Below, one piece after another: positions 1 through 6,339 of a stretch of DNA of 7,714 nucleotides. The DNA lies in contig CAMOMF010000181.1 in NCBI GenBank assembly GCA_946619625.1, forward strand, positions 1 to 7,714, read 5' to 3'. Position numbers and translations under genes: made by a program. Each line of letters starts with the position of its first letter. Positions within the stretch are counted from its first letter, which is position 1. The notes below the pieces were generated by a model. The model was not told the origin of the DNA, ran no database searches, and was given only the letters and a program-made list of their open reading frames with translations. Source of the stretch: an uncultured Bacteroidales bacterium. Its GTDB lineage: Bacteria > Bacteroidota > Bacteroidia > Bacteroidales > Paludibacteraceae.

Positions 1-3000
1 CGGCGACGTTCACTTGTGCAATGTCGGACACGGCGAGCGAGGCGTTTGCCATGGCAGCCACACCGCCCTCTTCGTTGAACTCGCTCATGCGCAGTTCGTT
101 CACCCACACCTCGCCACTGACGACGCGTCCGGAGTTGTTGCGGACACCTATCATGATGTTCTGCACGTCCTGAAGGGAGGGGTTACCCATGACGGTGATG
201 CGGTTCTGTGGCTTGCCGTTGGCGTCGTCGTAAACGACATACGGGGTGGTGTTGCTCACACCCGATGTGCCTTGACGCTTGGCTTTGTTGCGGGCGGTCT
301 TGGCATCGGTCAGTACGCGGAACGGGAAGTCGAAATAGTTCGCTTTGGGCCATACAGCCAGTCGGTCGTTGTCATTGTCGTTGTTGTAGATACCGGCTGG
401 AGTCAGGTCCAATGGGATTTCGTATTCGTAGTAGTTCTGTGTGAGGTCGGAACCCAGACGTATGAAGCACGACAGTTCGCCGTCCACCAGCTCTTCGTCG
501 ATGGCATCCATGCGCTCGGCATGCACGAACATCTGCAGGCGCTTGTAGTTGCGCATGTCGTAGGCGGTATTGCGGTAAATTGCTCTGGCATCGCGCGGGC
601 TGAGGTAGTTGACGCGCATGACTAACGCCTGTTCGTTTTGTGCAATCAGTTGGGCTTGTCCCGGGTCGGTCTGTCGTGTGATGCCCGGCGGCAGTACATA
701 GTTGACGGGTGTCTTGTTGGCGTTCTCCTCTATATTGACCGCCTGTACATCAAGTGATGCCACCGAAGTGGGCGGATAGTCGATTGGATATAGGTCCTTG
801 GTGCACTGCCGCCAATCGCCGCGTACCAGGCTGAGGGTGGCAAAGCGCAGGTGGGTCTCCTGTTGGAAACCGGTCAGGTACATACGTATGAAGCGGATGG
901 ACTTGAAATTACGGATAGAGCCGTACTTGCTGTCGTAGTTGCGTACGGGCACCTTGAACTGGTACCATGTGACCAACTCCTGTTGTCCGTTGGCGAGGGT
1001 GACCATAGTCTCCATCTTCTCGGTGATATGCTGTTGACCAATCGCCAATTGCCCCGGGCGGATGGAGATGCGGTAAGAGTAGTATTTCTCGTACTCGTTG
1101 AGGGTGTTGTCGTTGTTGATATCCTCTATGTCCGGCATCAGCGTGGCGGCGGTACCGTAGGTTTCGGTGGAGTTCTCGGTAGGGGGAGAGTTGCCCTCCA
1201 GACCGTTGTAGTGCTTGTATCGGTCCAGAATACTGACTTGGTCGGCATCGTAGTCGCTGCCGCGGTAGTAATGGTAGTCATCGCCGGCGGGGTCGTTCAG
1301 CGGCGAGAAGGGGTCGTTCTGCCATTGCGACAGGACGGCGGGGTTGACGTTCTGGCGGAGGGCCTCTACGTCCTCGCGATAAGGACGTACGGTGGTACCG
1401 CCCCGGTCGTACTCGAAGGTCATCTCCTGCGAACTGCTCAGACCGTTCAGACCGACGTCCTGATTGGCGCGTGCTCCGGCATCGCTGGCAAAGGCGTTGA
1501 CCGTGCTGTTGGTGCGGGCGACACGTCCCCATACAGTGTTTTGCGTGCTGCCGTCCAAGTCGTTTCCGGATACAGGCAGACCGCTCTCGAACGATTTCTT
1601 GCCGTCCTTCAGAACATCTTCGCTGATATCGCCCAACTGGATGTACAGGTCGCCGCCTGTGTAGTCCGGGTCGCGGTTGGTGAGGAACGGGTCCATCAGC
1701 CAGAACTCGATGTACTCGATATTGGATTTCTCGAAATCGGTGTTGTCCAGTTTGCGCATGATGCCGCCCCAGCGTGAAGCAGGGTTGGTGAGGCGGCCGT
1801 CCGCGCCGATCTCGCTTGCCACGATGTTGTACGGTCCACGCTCGGAGGGGTAGAAAGCGAGGTTCATCACACTCAGTCGGGTGTCCTCGTTGGCAAGGTT
1901 CTGGCGGTTGGGATATATCTCCGTCTCGCGGATTGTACGTACACGTTGGTCACTACGTGCATCGGCATCGCTGCGGATATGCGGCGGCGTGTTCGGCGAG
2001 GGCGTGATGGTACCGAAGATCGGGTCCACGGTGTACCACGCCAACAATGCGCGGTTCTTGCCATACTCGATGTTGTCGCTCAGCATACTCTCGCTGAACT
2101 CGCTTGGCGTACTGGCAAGGTGCCAGTAGTTGGGGTGGTGGATGTCGATATTGGTTTTCGCCGCCTCAAAATCATCGATATAGGCGGTGCCTGCCTTGCC
2201 TACATCGCGGGTGTGTCCCGGGATGAGGTGGGCAAACTCGGCATTGATACTGAGCGATGAGGGCTGGGTGGCGGTGACCCATGGAATCTTGTCTATGAGG
2301 TTGGTGAGCCACATGAACTCGGTTTTGTAACTGCCGTTCACGCCCCATACGGTGTTGCTCAGCGGCTCCATGCCGGTGTTGACCTTGGTCGTCAGAGGGC
2401 GTTCGCTGAGGTGCATGATGGTTCCGCCCAGCACGAAGTCCTTGCTGAACTCGTACTCCAGGTGGGCGCCAACCAGCGACTTGCGCTGCATGGAGAAAGT
2501 GGATTGGTTCTCCAACTTCACGTCCACGTTGGTGCCGGCGTCCAGAATAGATTGGTTCAGGATGGTCACCGTACCCATGGTGTAGTCCACCGTATAATCT
2601 ACGTTCTCAATCAGTTTGGCACCACCTGCCGTGACGGTCACACTGCCTCGCGGCACGTTCATGGCACCTAACTGAATCTGGCTGCCGCTGGTTCCTTGAT
2701 ATTTGCCTTGCAGGGTGAACTTGTTCTTTTCGCTCATTTCCGCCGCCACGATGAGGGTCGAGTCGTACAGTTCCTGATAGACATACTTGTCGGCAATGGC
2801 ATCGTCGCCAATCATCTCGCGCAGACCGCTGCCGAAAGGTTCCAACAGCGGGAAGATGATGCGGCCGTTATTGGAAATGACCGTATAGCCCTCTATATAG
2901 TCGAATCGTCCATCGGGGGAGGGGTTGTTCTTTTGGTCCAACCGGTCCAGACTGAGTGCGCGCAACAGTTGTTTGCCCTTAATCTGTCCCTCGGGCAGGT

Positions 3001-4660
3001 ATTGAACACTGGTGCCGAGCGAGTCGTTTCGGTACATGATGTACAGTTCAAACTTGTCGCGGGAGACCTGGGATGCTCCTAACGAATAGACGTTTTTCAT
3101 CATGAGGTCCCATGTGCCGTAGTGTTGTCCCTGCCGTGCCACGTTGCGGGGGTTGGGGGCGGAGCCGGACGCTTTCAGCATCTTCAGTACCAGTGCATTC
3201 GGTGCTTTCAGGTTCTCGCCGCCGTCGGTAGAGAACTCACCCACCTGATAGACCTGCCCGGCGTAGGTGTACTCGTACGCTACTGCCAGCACCTCGTCCT
3301 GATTGAGCGCTTGGCGCAGACTGATGAATCCCAATGCCGCGTTCAGGGTGTATTCGCTGGAACTGAGCAGTCGGGCGGACTCGATTTTCTCGAAGTCCTC
3401 GCCGCCTACCATCCCGCCCATGGTACTTAGGATGACATTGCTTTCCTGCAAGTCCCGCACGGCGGGGTCGCCTGCCACGGTTTGGTACAGCGTGTTGGCT
3501 TTATTGTTCGGAGCCGTCGAACCCGTGCTGTTCCACGAGGTGTTGTACAGGTGCGATGCGCTGTTCTCACCCAAATCGACAAAGGCGAGGATATTGCGGG
3601 TCTGGTCGTAGGAACCGCGTTTGTTGGTCACCCACACCTCTATCTTCGTCACCTGTACTCCGCTGGCGATGTAGGGCAGGGTGGACATGGCTTTTTCGTA
3701 GTTGTCACGGAAAAAATAGTTCAGGAAATAGTGGCGGTTCTCGTCGTAACTATCCGCCGTTATCTCGAAGTTGGTCATCTGCGCTCCGCCGGACGTGCTG
3801 ACCGTTTTGCTTTCCGAGTTCTGCTGTGACAGCAATGCCTGCACCTTCAGTTTGCCGAACTTCAGGTTGGTCTTCACGCCAAACAGTGCCTGCGGACCGG
3901 AGATGAGCGATGAGTTCAGGTCCATCGACACATTGCCGGCTTCCAGGCTCTGGATGATATCGTCCTCCCCGCCTTTGTACGCCAACTTCAGGTTGGTGCG
4001 GTCAAAATCGAAAGAGGACTCGGTGTTGTAGTTCAGGGTAAAGTTGACTTTGTCGCCCACCTTACCATTGACGCTCACCTGTATCTTGTTGTCGAAGTCC
4101 AGGTGACCGTTGTTGCGTGCGCGCTCGGTCAGTGCGGGGTTGTCGATGAACTGCTGTTTCCAGCCCAGACTGATTTCCGCCGAGCCTTGCATCTTCAGCT
4201 GTACACCGCCGGGGCCGAAGATCTTGTCCGCCGGACCGATGTTGAACTTCATGTCCGTAATGTCGAACTTGCGCTCGTTGTTATGCTCTACTTCGCTGAT
4301 TTTCTTTTGCCAGTATTGTTGCATGGCGCGCTGTTCGGTGTACGCCATATACTCCGCCTCGGTCATCATGAACGGCGCGGCAATCTCCACATCCCCCACT
4401 TTCGTGCGGATGATGTAGTTGCCCGTAGCGGGGTCGTACTCGGTGACGGTCTGCACGTTGTCAGGGTCCTGCAGGTCCAACGATGAGGCGGGGGCGGTCA
4501 GGTCCTCGTAGTGCTGTACTTCGTAGCTTTTCGCGCGAACGGGTGCCCACAATGCGCTGTCGACCAGTACAGTCTCTTCTGTCTCTTCGGGTGCATCCTG
4601 GGTGGGGGTAACGGTTTGCGCCTGTGCCCATACTGCAGCACAAACAAACACGGCTACCAT
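1..4660 (-). CDS. sprA: SprA (Sov) T9SS outer-membrane translocon, 3' end cut by window edge
   Basis: SprA is the giant outer-membrane beta-barrel through which type IX secretion substrates leave the periplasm. Reading from the ATG at 4660 the frame stays open for about 1,553 codons to base 1; family members are roughly 2,400 residues, so about the last third is missing. I recognise it from my own translation. After a signal peptide (about 1-16) and an acidic linker comes the N-terminal domain, with FNIGPADKIFGPGGVQLK near residues 138-155. ALGFISLRQALNQDEVLAVA lies near 440-460. AYIDDFEAAKTNIDI (826-840) precedes a WHLAST segment, and EVWVNELRMSEFNEEGG begins at 1517. All are typical of SprA. 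It has its own promoter and sits about 390 bases downstream of the GH28 gene, so it is probably a separate transcript. The start is uncertain: the ATG lacks a basic n-region (see 4661-4705). Family assignment is very sure; the exact start is not. Confidence 0.95.
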   Translation of the reverse strand, partial: MVAVFVCAAVWAQAQTVTPTQDAPEETEETVLVDSALWAPVRAKSYEVQHYEDLTAPASSLDLQDPDNVQTVTEYDPATGNYIIRTKVGDVEIAAPFMMTEAEYMAYTEQRAMQQYWQKKISEVEHNNERKFDITDMKFNIGPADKIFGPGGVQLKMQGSAEISLGWKQQFIDNPALTERARNNGHLDFDNKIQVSVNGKVGDKVNFTLNYNTESSFDFDRTNLKLAYKGGEDDIIQSLEAGNVSMDLNSSLISGPQALFGVKTNLKFGKLKVQALLSQQNSESKTVSTSGGAQMTNFEITADSYDENRHYFLNYFFRDNYEKAMSTLPYIASGVQVTKIEVWVTNKRGSYDQTRNILAFVDLGENSASHLYNTSWNSTGSTAPNNKANTLYQTVAGDPAVRDLQESNVILSTMGGMVGGEDFEKIESARLLSSSEYTLNAALGFISLRQALNQDEVLAVAYEYTYAGQVYQVGEFSTDGGENLKAPNALVLKMLKASGSAPNPRNVARQGQHYGTWDLMMKNVYSLGASQVSRDKFELYIMYRNDSLGTSVQYLPEGQIKGKQLLRALSLDRLDQKNNPSPDGRFDYIEGYTVISNNGRIIFPLLEPFGSGLREMIGDDAIADKYVYQELYDSTLIVAAEMSEKNKFTLQGKYQGTSGSQIQLGAMNVPRGSVTVTAGGAKLIENVDYTVDYTMGTVTILNQSILDAGTNVDVKLENQSTFSMQRKSLVGAHLEYEFSKDFVLGGTIMHLSERPLTTKVNTGMEPLSNTVWGVNGSYKTEFMWLTNLIDKIPWVTATQPSSLSINAEFAHLIPGHTRDVGKAGTAYIDDFEAAKTNIDIHHPNYWHLASTPSEFSESMLSDNIEYGKNRALLAWYTVDPIFGTITPSPNTPPHIRSDADARSDQRVRTIRETEIYPNRQNLANEDTRLSVMNLAFYPSERGPYNIVASEIGADGRLTNPASRWGGIMRKLDNTDFEKSNIEYIEFWLMDPFLTNRDPDYTGGDLYIQLGDISEDVLKDGKKSFESGLPVSGNDLDGSTQNTVWGRVARTNSTVNAFASDAGARANQDVGLNGLSSSQEMTFEYDRGGTTVRPYREDVEALRQNVNPAVLSQWQNDPFSPLNDPAGDDYHYYRGSDYDADQVSILDRYKHYNGLEGNSPPTENSTETYGTAATLMPDIEDINNDNTLNEYEKYYSYRISIRPGQLAIGQQHITEKMETMVTLANGQQELVTWYQFKVPVRNYDSKYGSIRNFKSIRFIRMYLTGFQQETHLRFATLSLVRGDWRQCTKDLYPIDYPPTSVASLDVQAVNIEENANKTPVNYVLPPGITRQTDPGQAQLIAQNEQALVMRVNYLSPRDARAIYRNTAYDMRNYKRLQMFVHAERMDAIDEELVDGELSCFIRLGSDLTQNYYEYEIPLDLTPAGIYNNDNDNDRLAVWPKANYFDFPFRVLTDAKTARNKAKRQGTSGVSNTTPYVVYDDANGKPQNRITVMGNPSLQDVQNIMIGVRNNSGRVVSGEVWVNELRMSEFNEEGGVAAMANASLAVSDIAQVNVA

Positions 4661-4705
4661 CAGTAGCCTATACCCGATAAACTTATGTCGTGTTATTGTC
4701 TTCGT
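4661..4705 (-). other. Possible in-frame N-terminal extension of sprA starting at ACG
   Basis: In frame with sprA and upstream of its first ATG there is no stop until TAA at 4715-4717. The 15 codons from ACG (4703-4705) would read (M)KTITRHKFIGYRLL and continue into MVAVFVCAAVWAQAQ. That is a textbook signal peptide: basic n-region, hydrophobic core, Ala-x-Ala-like cleavage site. The bases before the ACG (ACAGAA) are A-rich, as is usual for Bacteroidota starts, whereas those before the ATG are not. No ATG, GTG or TTG is available in this stretch, so either ACG (or ATA at 4694-4696) starts translation, or the short ATG form is real, or a base differs from the usual gene. This is inference from composition and signal-peptide logic. 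Confidence 0.5.
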
Positions 4706-4722
4706 TTCTGTCTGTTATTAAG

Positions 4723-4734
4723 GGCGTTTCCGCC
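4723..4734 (-). promoter_or_regulatory. GGCG-GAAA-CGCC tetraloop hairpin just before the sprA start region
   Basis: The minus strand reads GGCGGAAACGCC: a 4-bp G/C stem closed by a GAAA (GNRA) tetraloop. It ends 17 bases before the ACG at 4705 and 62 bases before the ATG at 4660. It is short, with no U tract after it, so it is not a terminator. A role in translation initiation is possible but unproven. Confidence 0.4.
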
Positions 4735-4745
4735 GTTTAGTATAA

Positions 4746-4758
4746 TGCACCTTGTGCA
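4746..4758 (-). promoter_or_regulatory. Second small hairpin, TGCAC-AAG-GTGCA, overlapping the first
   Basis: Perfect 5-bp arms (4758-4754 and 4750-4746) flank a 3-base loop. Four bases of its left arm (4758-4755) are also the closing part of the larger leader hairpin, so the two structures cannot both be fully formed. The element is also a short inverted repeat in DNA and could be an operator instead. Confidence 0.35.
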
Positions 4759-4791
4759 CGCATACGTCGCGTGTGTTCACATATGCGCACA
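4755..4791 (-). promoter_or_regulatory. 5'-end hairpin in the sprA leader
   Basis: On the minus strand TGTGCGCATA (4791-4782) can pair with TATGCGTGCA (4764-4755) over ten positions, eight Watson-Crick and two G.U, around a 17-base loop. It would begin only a few bases after the predicted transcription start. Such 5' hairpins can stabilise mRNA or take part in leader control; here this is inference from the sequence alone. Confidence 0.45.
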
Positions 4792-4801
4792 AAAAACGCT
4801 G

Positions 4802-4833
4802 CAAAGTTACAACTTTTTTTCGACATATGCAAG
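4802..4833 (-). promoter_or_regulatory. Bacteroidota-type sigma-ABfr promoter of sprA
   Basis: On the minus strand TAACTTTG (4809-4802) matches the Bacteroidota -7 consensus TAnnTTTG exactly. TTG of CTTG (4833-4830) lies 20 bases upstream, the expected place for the -33 element. The spacer and the region further upstream are rich in A and T runs (to about 4870). Transcription would start near 4795-4798, leaving a leader of about 90 nt to the ACG or 135 nt to the ATG. The gene downstream in this direction is sprA. Start-site mapping has not been seen; the call rests on motif and spacing. Confidence 0.75.
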
Positions 4834-4911
4834 AAAAAAGTGCTTTTTCTGCAAAAATGGTACTTTTTTTCAGGAGTGTTGGAAGTAGGAGTAGAGCACC
4901 CTGTGGGTTAG

Positions 4912-4925
4912 TTACCATTTGGTAA
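4912..4925. repeat. Inverted repeat TTACCA-TT-TGGTAA
   Basis: Six-base arms with a 2-base centre, two bases away from the larger palindrome at 4928-4943. The loop is too small for a good RNA hairpin, so a protein-binding dyad is as likely as any RNA role. It lies about 80 bases upstream of the -33 element of the sprA promoter. Confidence 0.45.
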
Positions 4926-4927
4926 TT

Positions 4928-4943
4928 ATCCGCCATGGCGGAT
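4928..4943. repeat. Perfect 16-bp palindrome ATCCGCCATGGCGGAT
   Basis: All 16 bases are self-complementary. As RNA from the minus strand it would fold into a 6-bp stem ATCCGC/GCGGAT with a CATG loop followed by AATT, about 105 bases past the GH28 stop. It could therefore be a weak transcription terminator or mRNA 3' end for the CotH-GH28 operon, or a dimeric regulator site near sprA. The lack of a U tract keeps the terminator reading tentative. Confidence 0.5.
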
Positions 4944-4959
4944 GCTAAATGAAGAATAC

Positions 4960-5017
4960 GACATGCATAGGCAGAGGCAAAAAGGGGGCATGTGACGTGT
5001 ATAGGCGGAGGCAAAAA
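4960..5017. repeat. Two imperfect 24-bp direct repeats, period 34
   Basis: Copy 1 is 4960-4983 and copy 2 is 4994-5017. Both have the form GACrTGyATAGGCrGAGGCA followed by AAAA, matching at 21 of 24 positions; the three differences are all transitions. The copies are 10 bases apart and lie between the GH28 stop and the palindromes. Function is unknown. They could belong to a dispersed repeat family or be a local duplication. Confidence 0.7.
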
Positions 5018-5047
5018 ACAAGGAGGGAAGCGTGGGGACAGGGCAGG

Positions 5048-6337
5048 TTAGGGGATGTGAGATGTGTGGTGAGATGTGAGGTTCAGGTCGTTGTAGATGA
5101 AGTTGGTCAGTTCGTACTGGTCGGTTTGTTCCACGACGTCGAATGGGTGGGAAACGCTCATGGTGCAGTGCTGGAGGGTGATGTGGTCGGCGTAGGATTT
5201 GGGAATGTCCGTACGGTCCTTCAGGTCGTAGAACTGTGTCCATGGATGGATGTACAAGAAGAAATCGGCTTCGCCGGTGATGTGCTCTACAGTGACATAT
5301 TCATATCGTTGCGGCGTGTCGGGACGCATCTTGAGCCAGAGGACACGCGCCGCCTTGTTAACCTGAATGCGCCGCATGAGTATATTGTGGTTGAAGACAG
5401 ACTCCGACCCCAGCGTGAGACACCCATGGCAGAACCCGAAGACACAGTCCTGAATGAGTACGTTGGTGTTGGGTCCGTTGCCTTCCGACCGTGCAGGATT
5501 ATCCGCCCATGGCCCCTTGCCACCTTTCATGGCAATGGCATCATCGTTGACCTCCATGTAGCATCGTCTGACCAGAATATCGGACACCGCGTCCAGGTCG
5601 ATGGCATCGGTGGAAGGCCCTTTGCTGTCTTGCGGCTCGGCGGGCGAATAGATTGTTAAATGCTGAAGCCGTACATGATGTGAATGATAGATGTGTGTGG
5701 TCCAAAAAGCAGCGTTCTGAAGTCGTACCCCCTCGATTCGTACATGGCAGCAATTGGACAGATAGATGAGGCGCGGACGCTGCTCGTCCTTGTTGGTACA
5801 TTGAGGGTTCCATTGCCGGCGCAGCCAGAACGCCCTGTAATACCGCAGTCCGTTGCCGTCGATGGTTCCCTCGCCTGTGATGGTAAATCCGTTCAGACTG
5901 TCGGCATTGATGAGTGCCCCGAAATAGGTGCAAGTCTCGCCCTCTATTCGCGTCTTGCCGATGGGATAATCCGCGATGTCGTCACTGCCGAGCAGAACGG
6001 CACCTTTTTGCAGATGGAGATGCACTCCCTGCCGGAAATGCAGTTCTCCTGTGATAAAAGTGCCGGCAGGGATAACTAACACACCTCCACCCTCGCCGGC
6101 AATGCGGTCAATGAGTGCCTGGATGGCTGCGGTACAGACAGAGTCGCCGGCGTGGATGCCATAGTCGGTGAGTACGTACTGTTTGCCCAAAGAGGGAATA
6201 TCCACGGCGGTGGTGTCGCGGAACCATGCATCTATAGCCGTGCCGTCGGGCCATGTGTCTGCATCGGGCTTGACTTGCGTAGCACGTAGTGCGGAGACGG
6301 AAAGTGCCGCCACCAGCAAAAGAATGTACCTGCGCAT
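5048..6337 (-). CDS. Secreted glycoside hydrolase family 28 (polygalacturonase-like)
   Basis: A complete 429-residue GH28 enzyme. GH28 enzymes hydrolyse galacturonosyl linkages of pectin (polygalacturonan or rhamnogalacturonan) by inversion on a right-handed beta-helix. A signal peptide is clear: MRRYILLLVAALSVSALRA, cleavage near residue 19, so it acts in the periplasm or outside. The four GH28 motifs are present in variant form: STDAIDLD (Asp244, for the usual NTD), NDDAIAMK (Asp265, Asp266), FCHGCLTLGSE (His304, for GHG) and WLKMRPD (Lys336, for RIK). Repeated short beta-helix turns fill residues 140-330, and PWTQFYDLKDRTDIP (365-379) resembles bacterial exo-acting relatives. No lipobox and no T9SS C-terminal domain is visible. 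The ATG begins two bases after the CotH stop, which argues for co-transcription and coupled translation. Exact substrate and exo/endo mode cannot be read from sequence. The last residues (TSHHTSHIP) are encoded by a short tandem repeat. Confidence 0.93.
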   Translation of the reverse strand: MRRYILLLVAALSVSALRATQVKPDADTWPDGTAIDAWFRDTTAVDIPSLGKQYVLTDYGIHAGDSVCTAAIQALIDRIAGEGGGVLVIPAGTFITGELHFRQGVHLHLQKGAVLLGSDDIADYPIGKTRIEGETCTYFGALINADSLNGFTITGEGTIDGNGLRYYRAFWLRRQWNPQCTNKDEQRPRLIYLSNCCHVRIEGVRLQNAAFWTTHIYHSHHVRLQHLTIYSPAEPQDSKGPSTDAIDLDAVSDILVRRCYMEVNDDAIAMKGGKGPWADNPARSEGNGPNTNVLIQDCVFGFCHGCLTLGSESVFNHNILMRRIQVNKAARVLWLKMRPDTPQRYEYVTVEHITGEADFFLYIHPWTQFYDLKDRTDIPKSYADHITLQHCTMSVSHPFDVVEQTDQYELTNFIYNDLNLTSHHTSHIP

Positions 6338-6339
6338 GG

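Larger units (their letters stand above)
4706..5047. other. Non-coding region between the GH28 gene and sprA
   Basis: About 340 bases with no convincing gene. Going with transcription (right to left) it holds two imperfect direct repeats (5017-4960), a 16-bp palindrome (4943-4928), a smaller inverted repeat (4925-4912), an A/T-rich tract (about 4876-4829), the sprA promoter and the sprA leader. Short open frames on both strands (4685-4888 plus, 4718-5014 and 4926-5243 minus) overlap these signals and show no recognisable family, so I treat them as chance frames. I see no classic terminator with a long U tract. Confidence 0.7.

Noticed and set aside
14..4486. Many plus-strand open frames, such as 14-625, 851-1777, 2696-3082 and 4103-4486
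   Set aside because: They lie antisense to the continuous, clearly recognisable sprA frame. Their low-complexity Val/Gly/His-rich translations are typical of the reverse complement of a G+C-rich gene.
4829..4876. A/T-rich tract with near-symmetric A and T runs as a terminator
   Set aside because: It has little G/C stem and sits directly upstream of the -33 element; an upstream promoter element or plain A/T-rich spacer is more likely.
4718..5014. 98-codon minus-strand frame, and 4926-5243 and 4685-4888 frames in the intergenic region
   Set aside because: They overlap the sprA promoter, leader hairpins, direct repeats or the GH28 3' end, match no family I know, and have irregular Cys/Leu-rich or repeat-derived translations.
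5684..6164. Plus-strand and alternate minus-strand frames inside the GH28 gene, for example 5541-5933
   Set aside because: The GH28 frame holds signal peptide and all catalytic motifs in order; the others are shadows.
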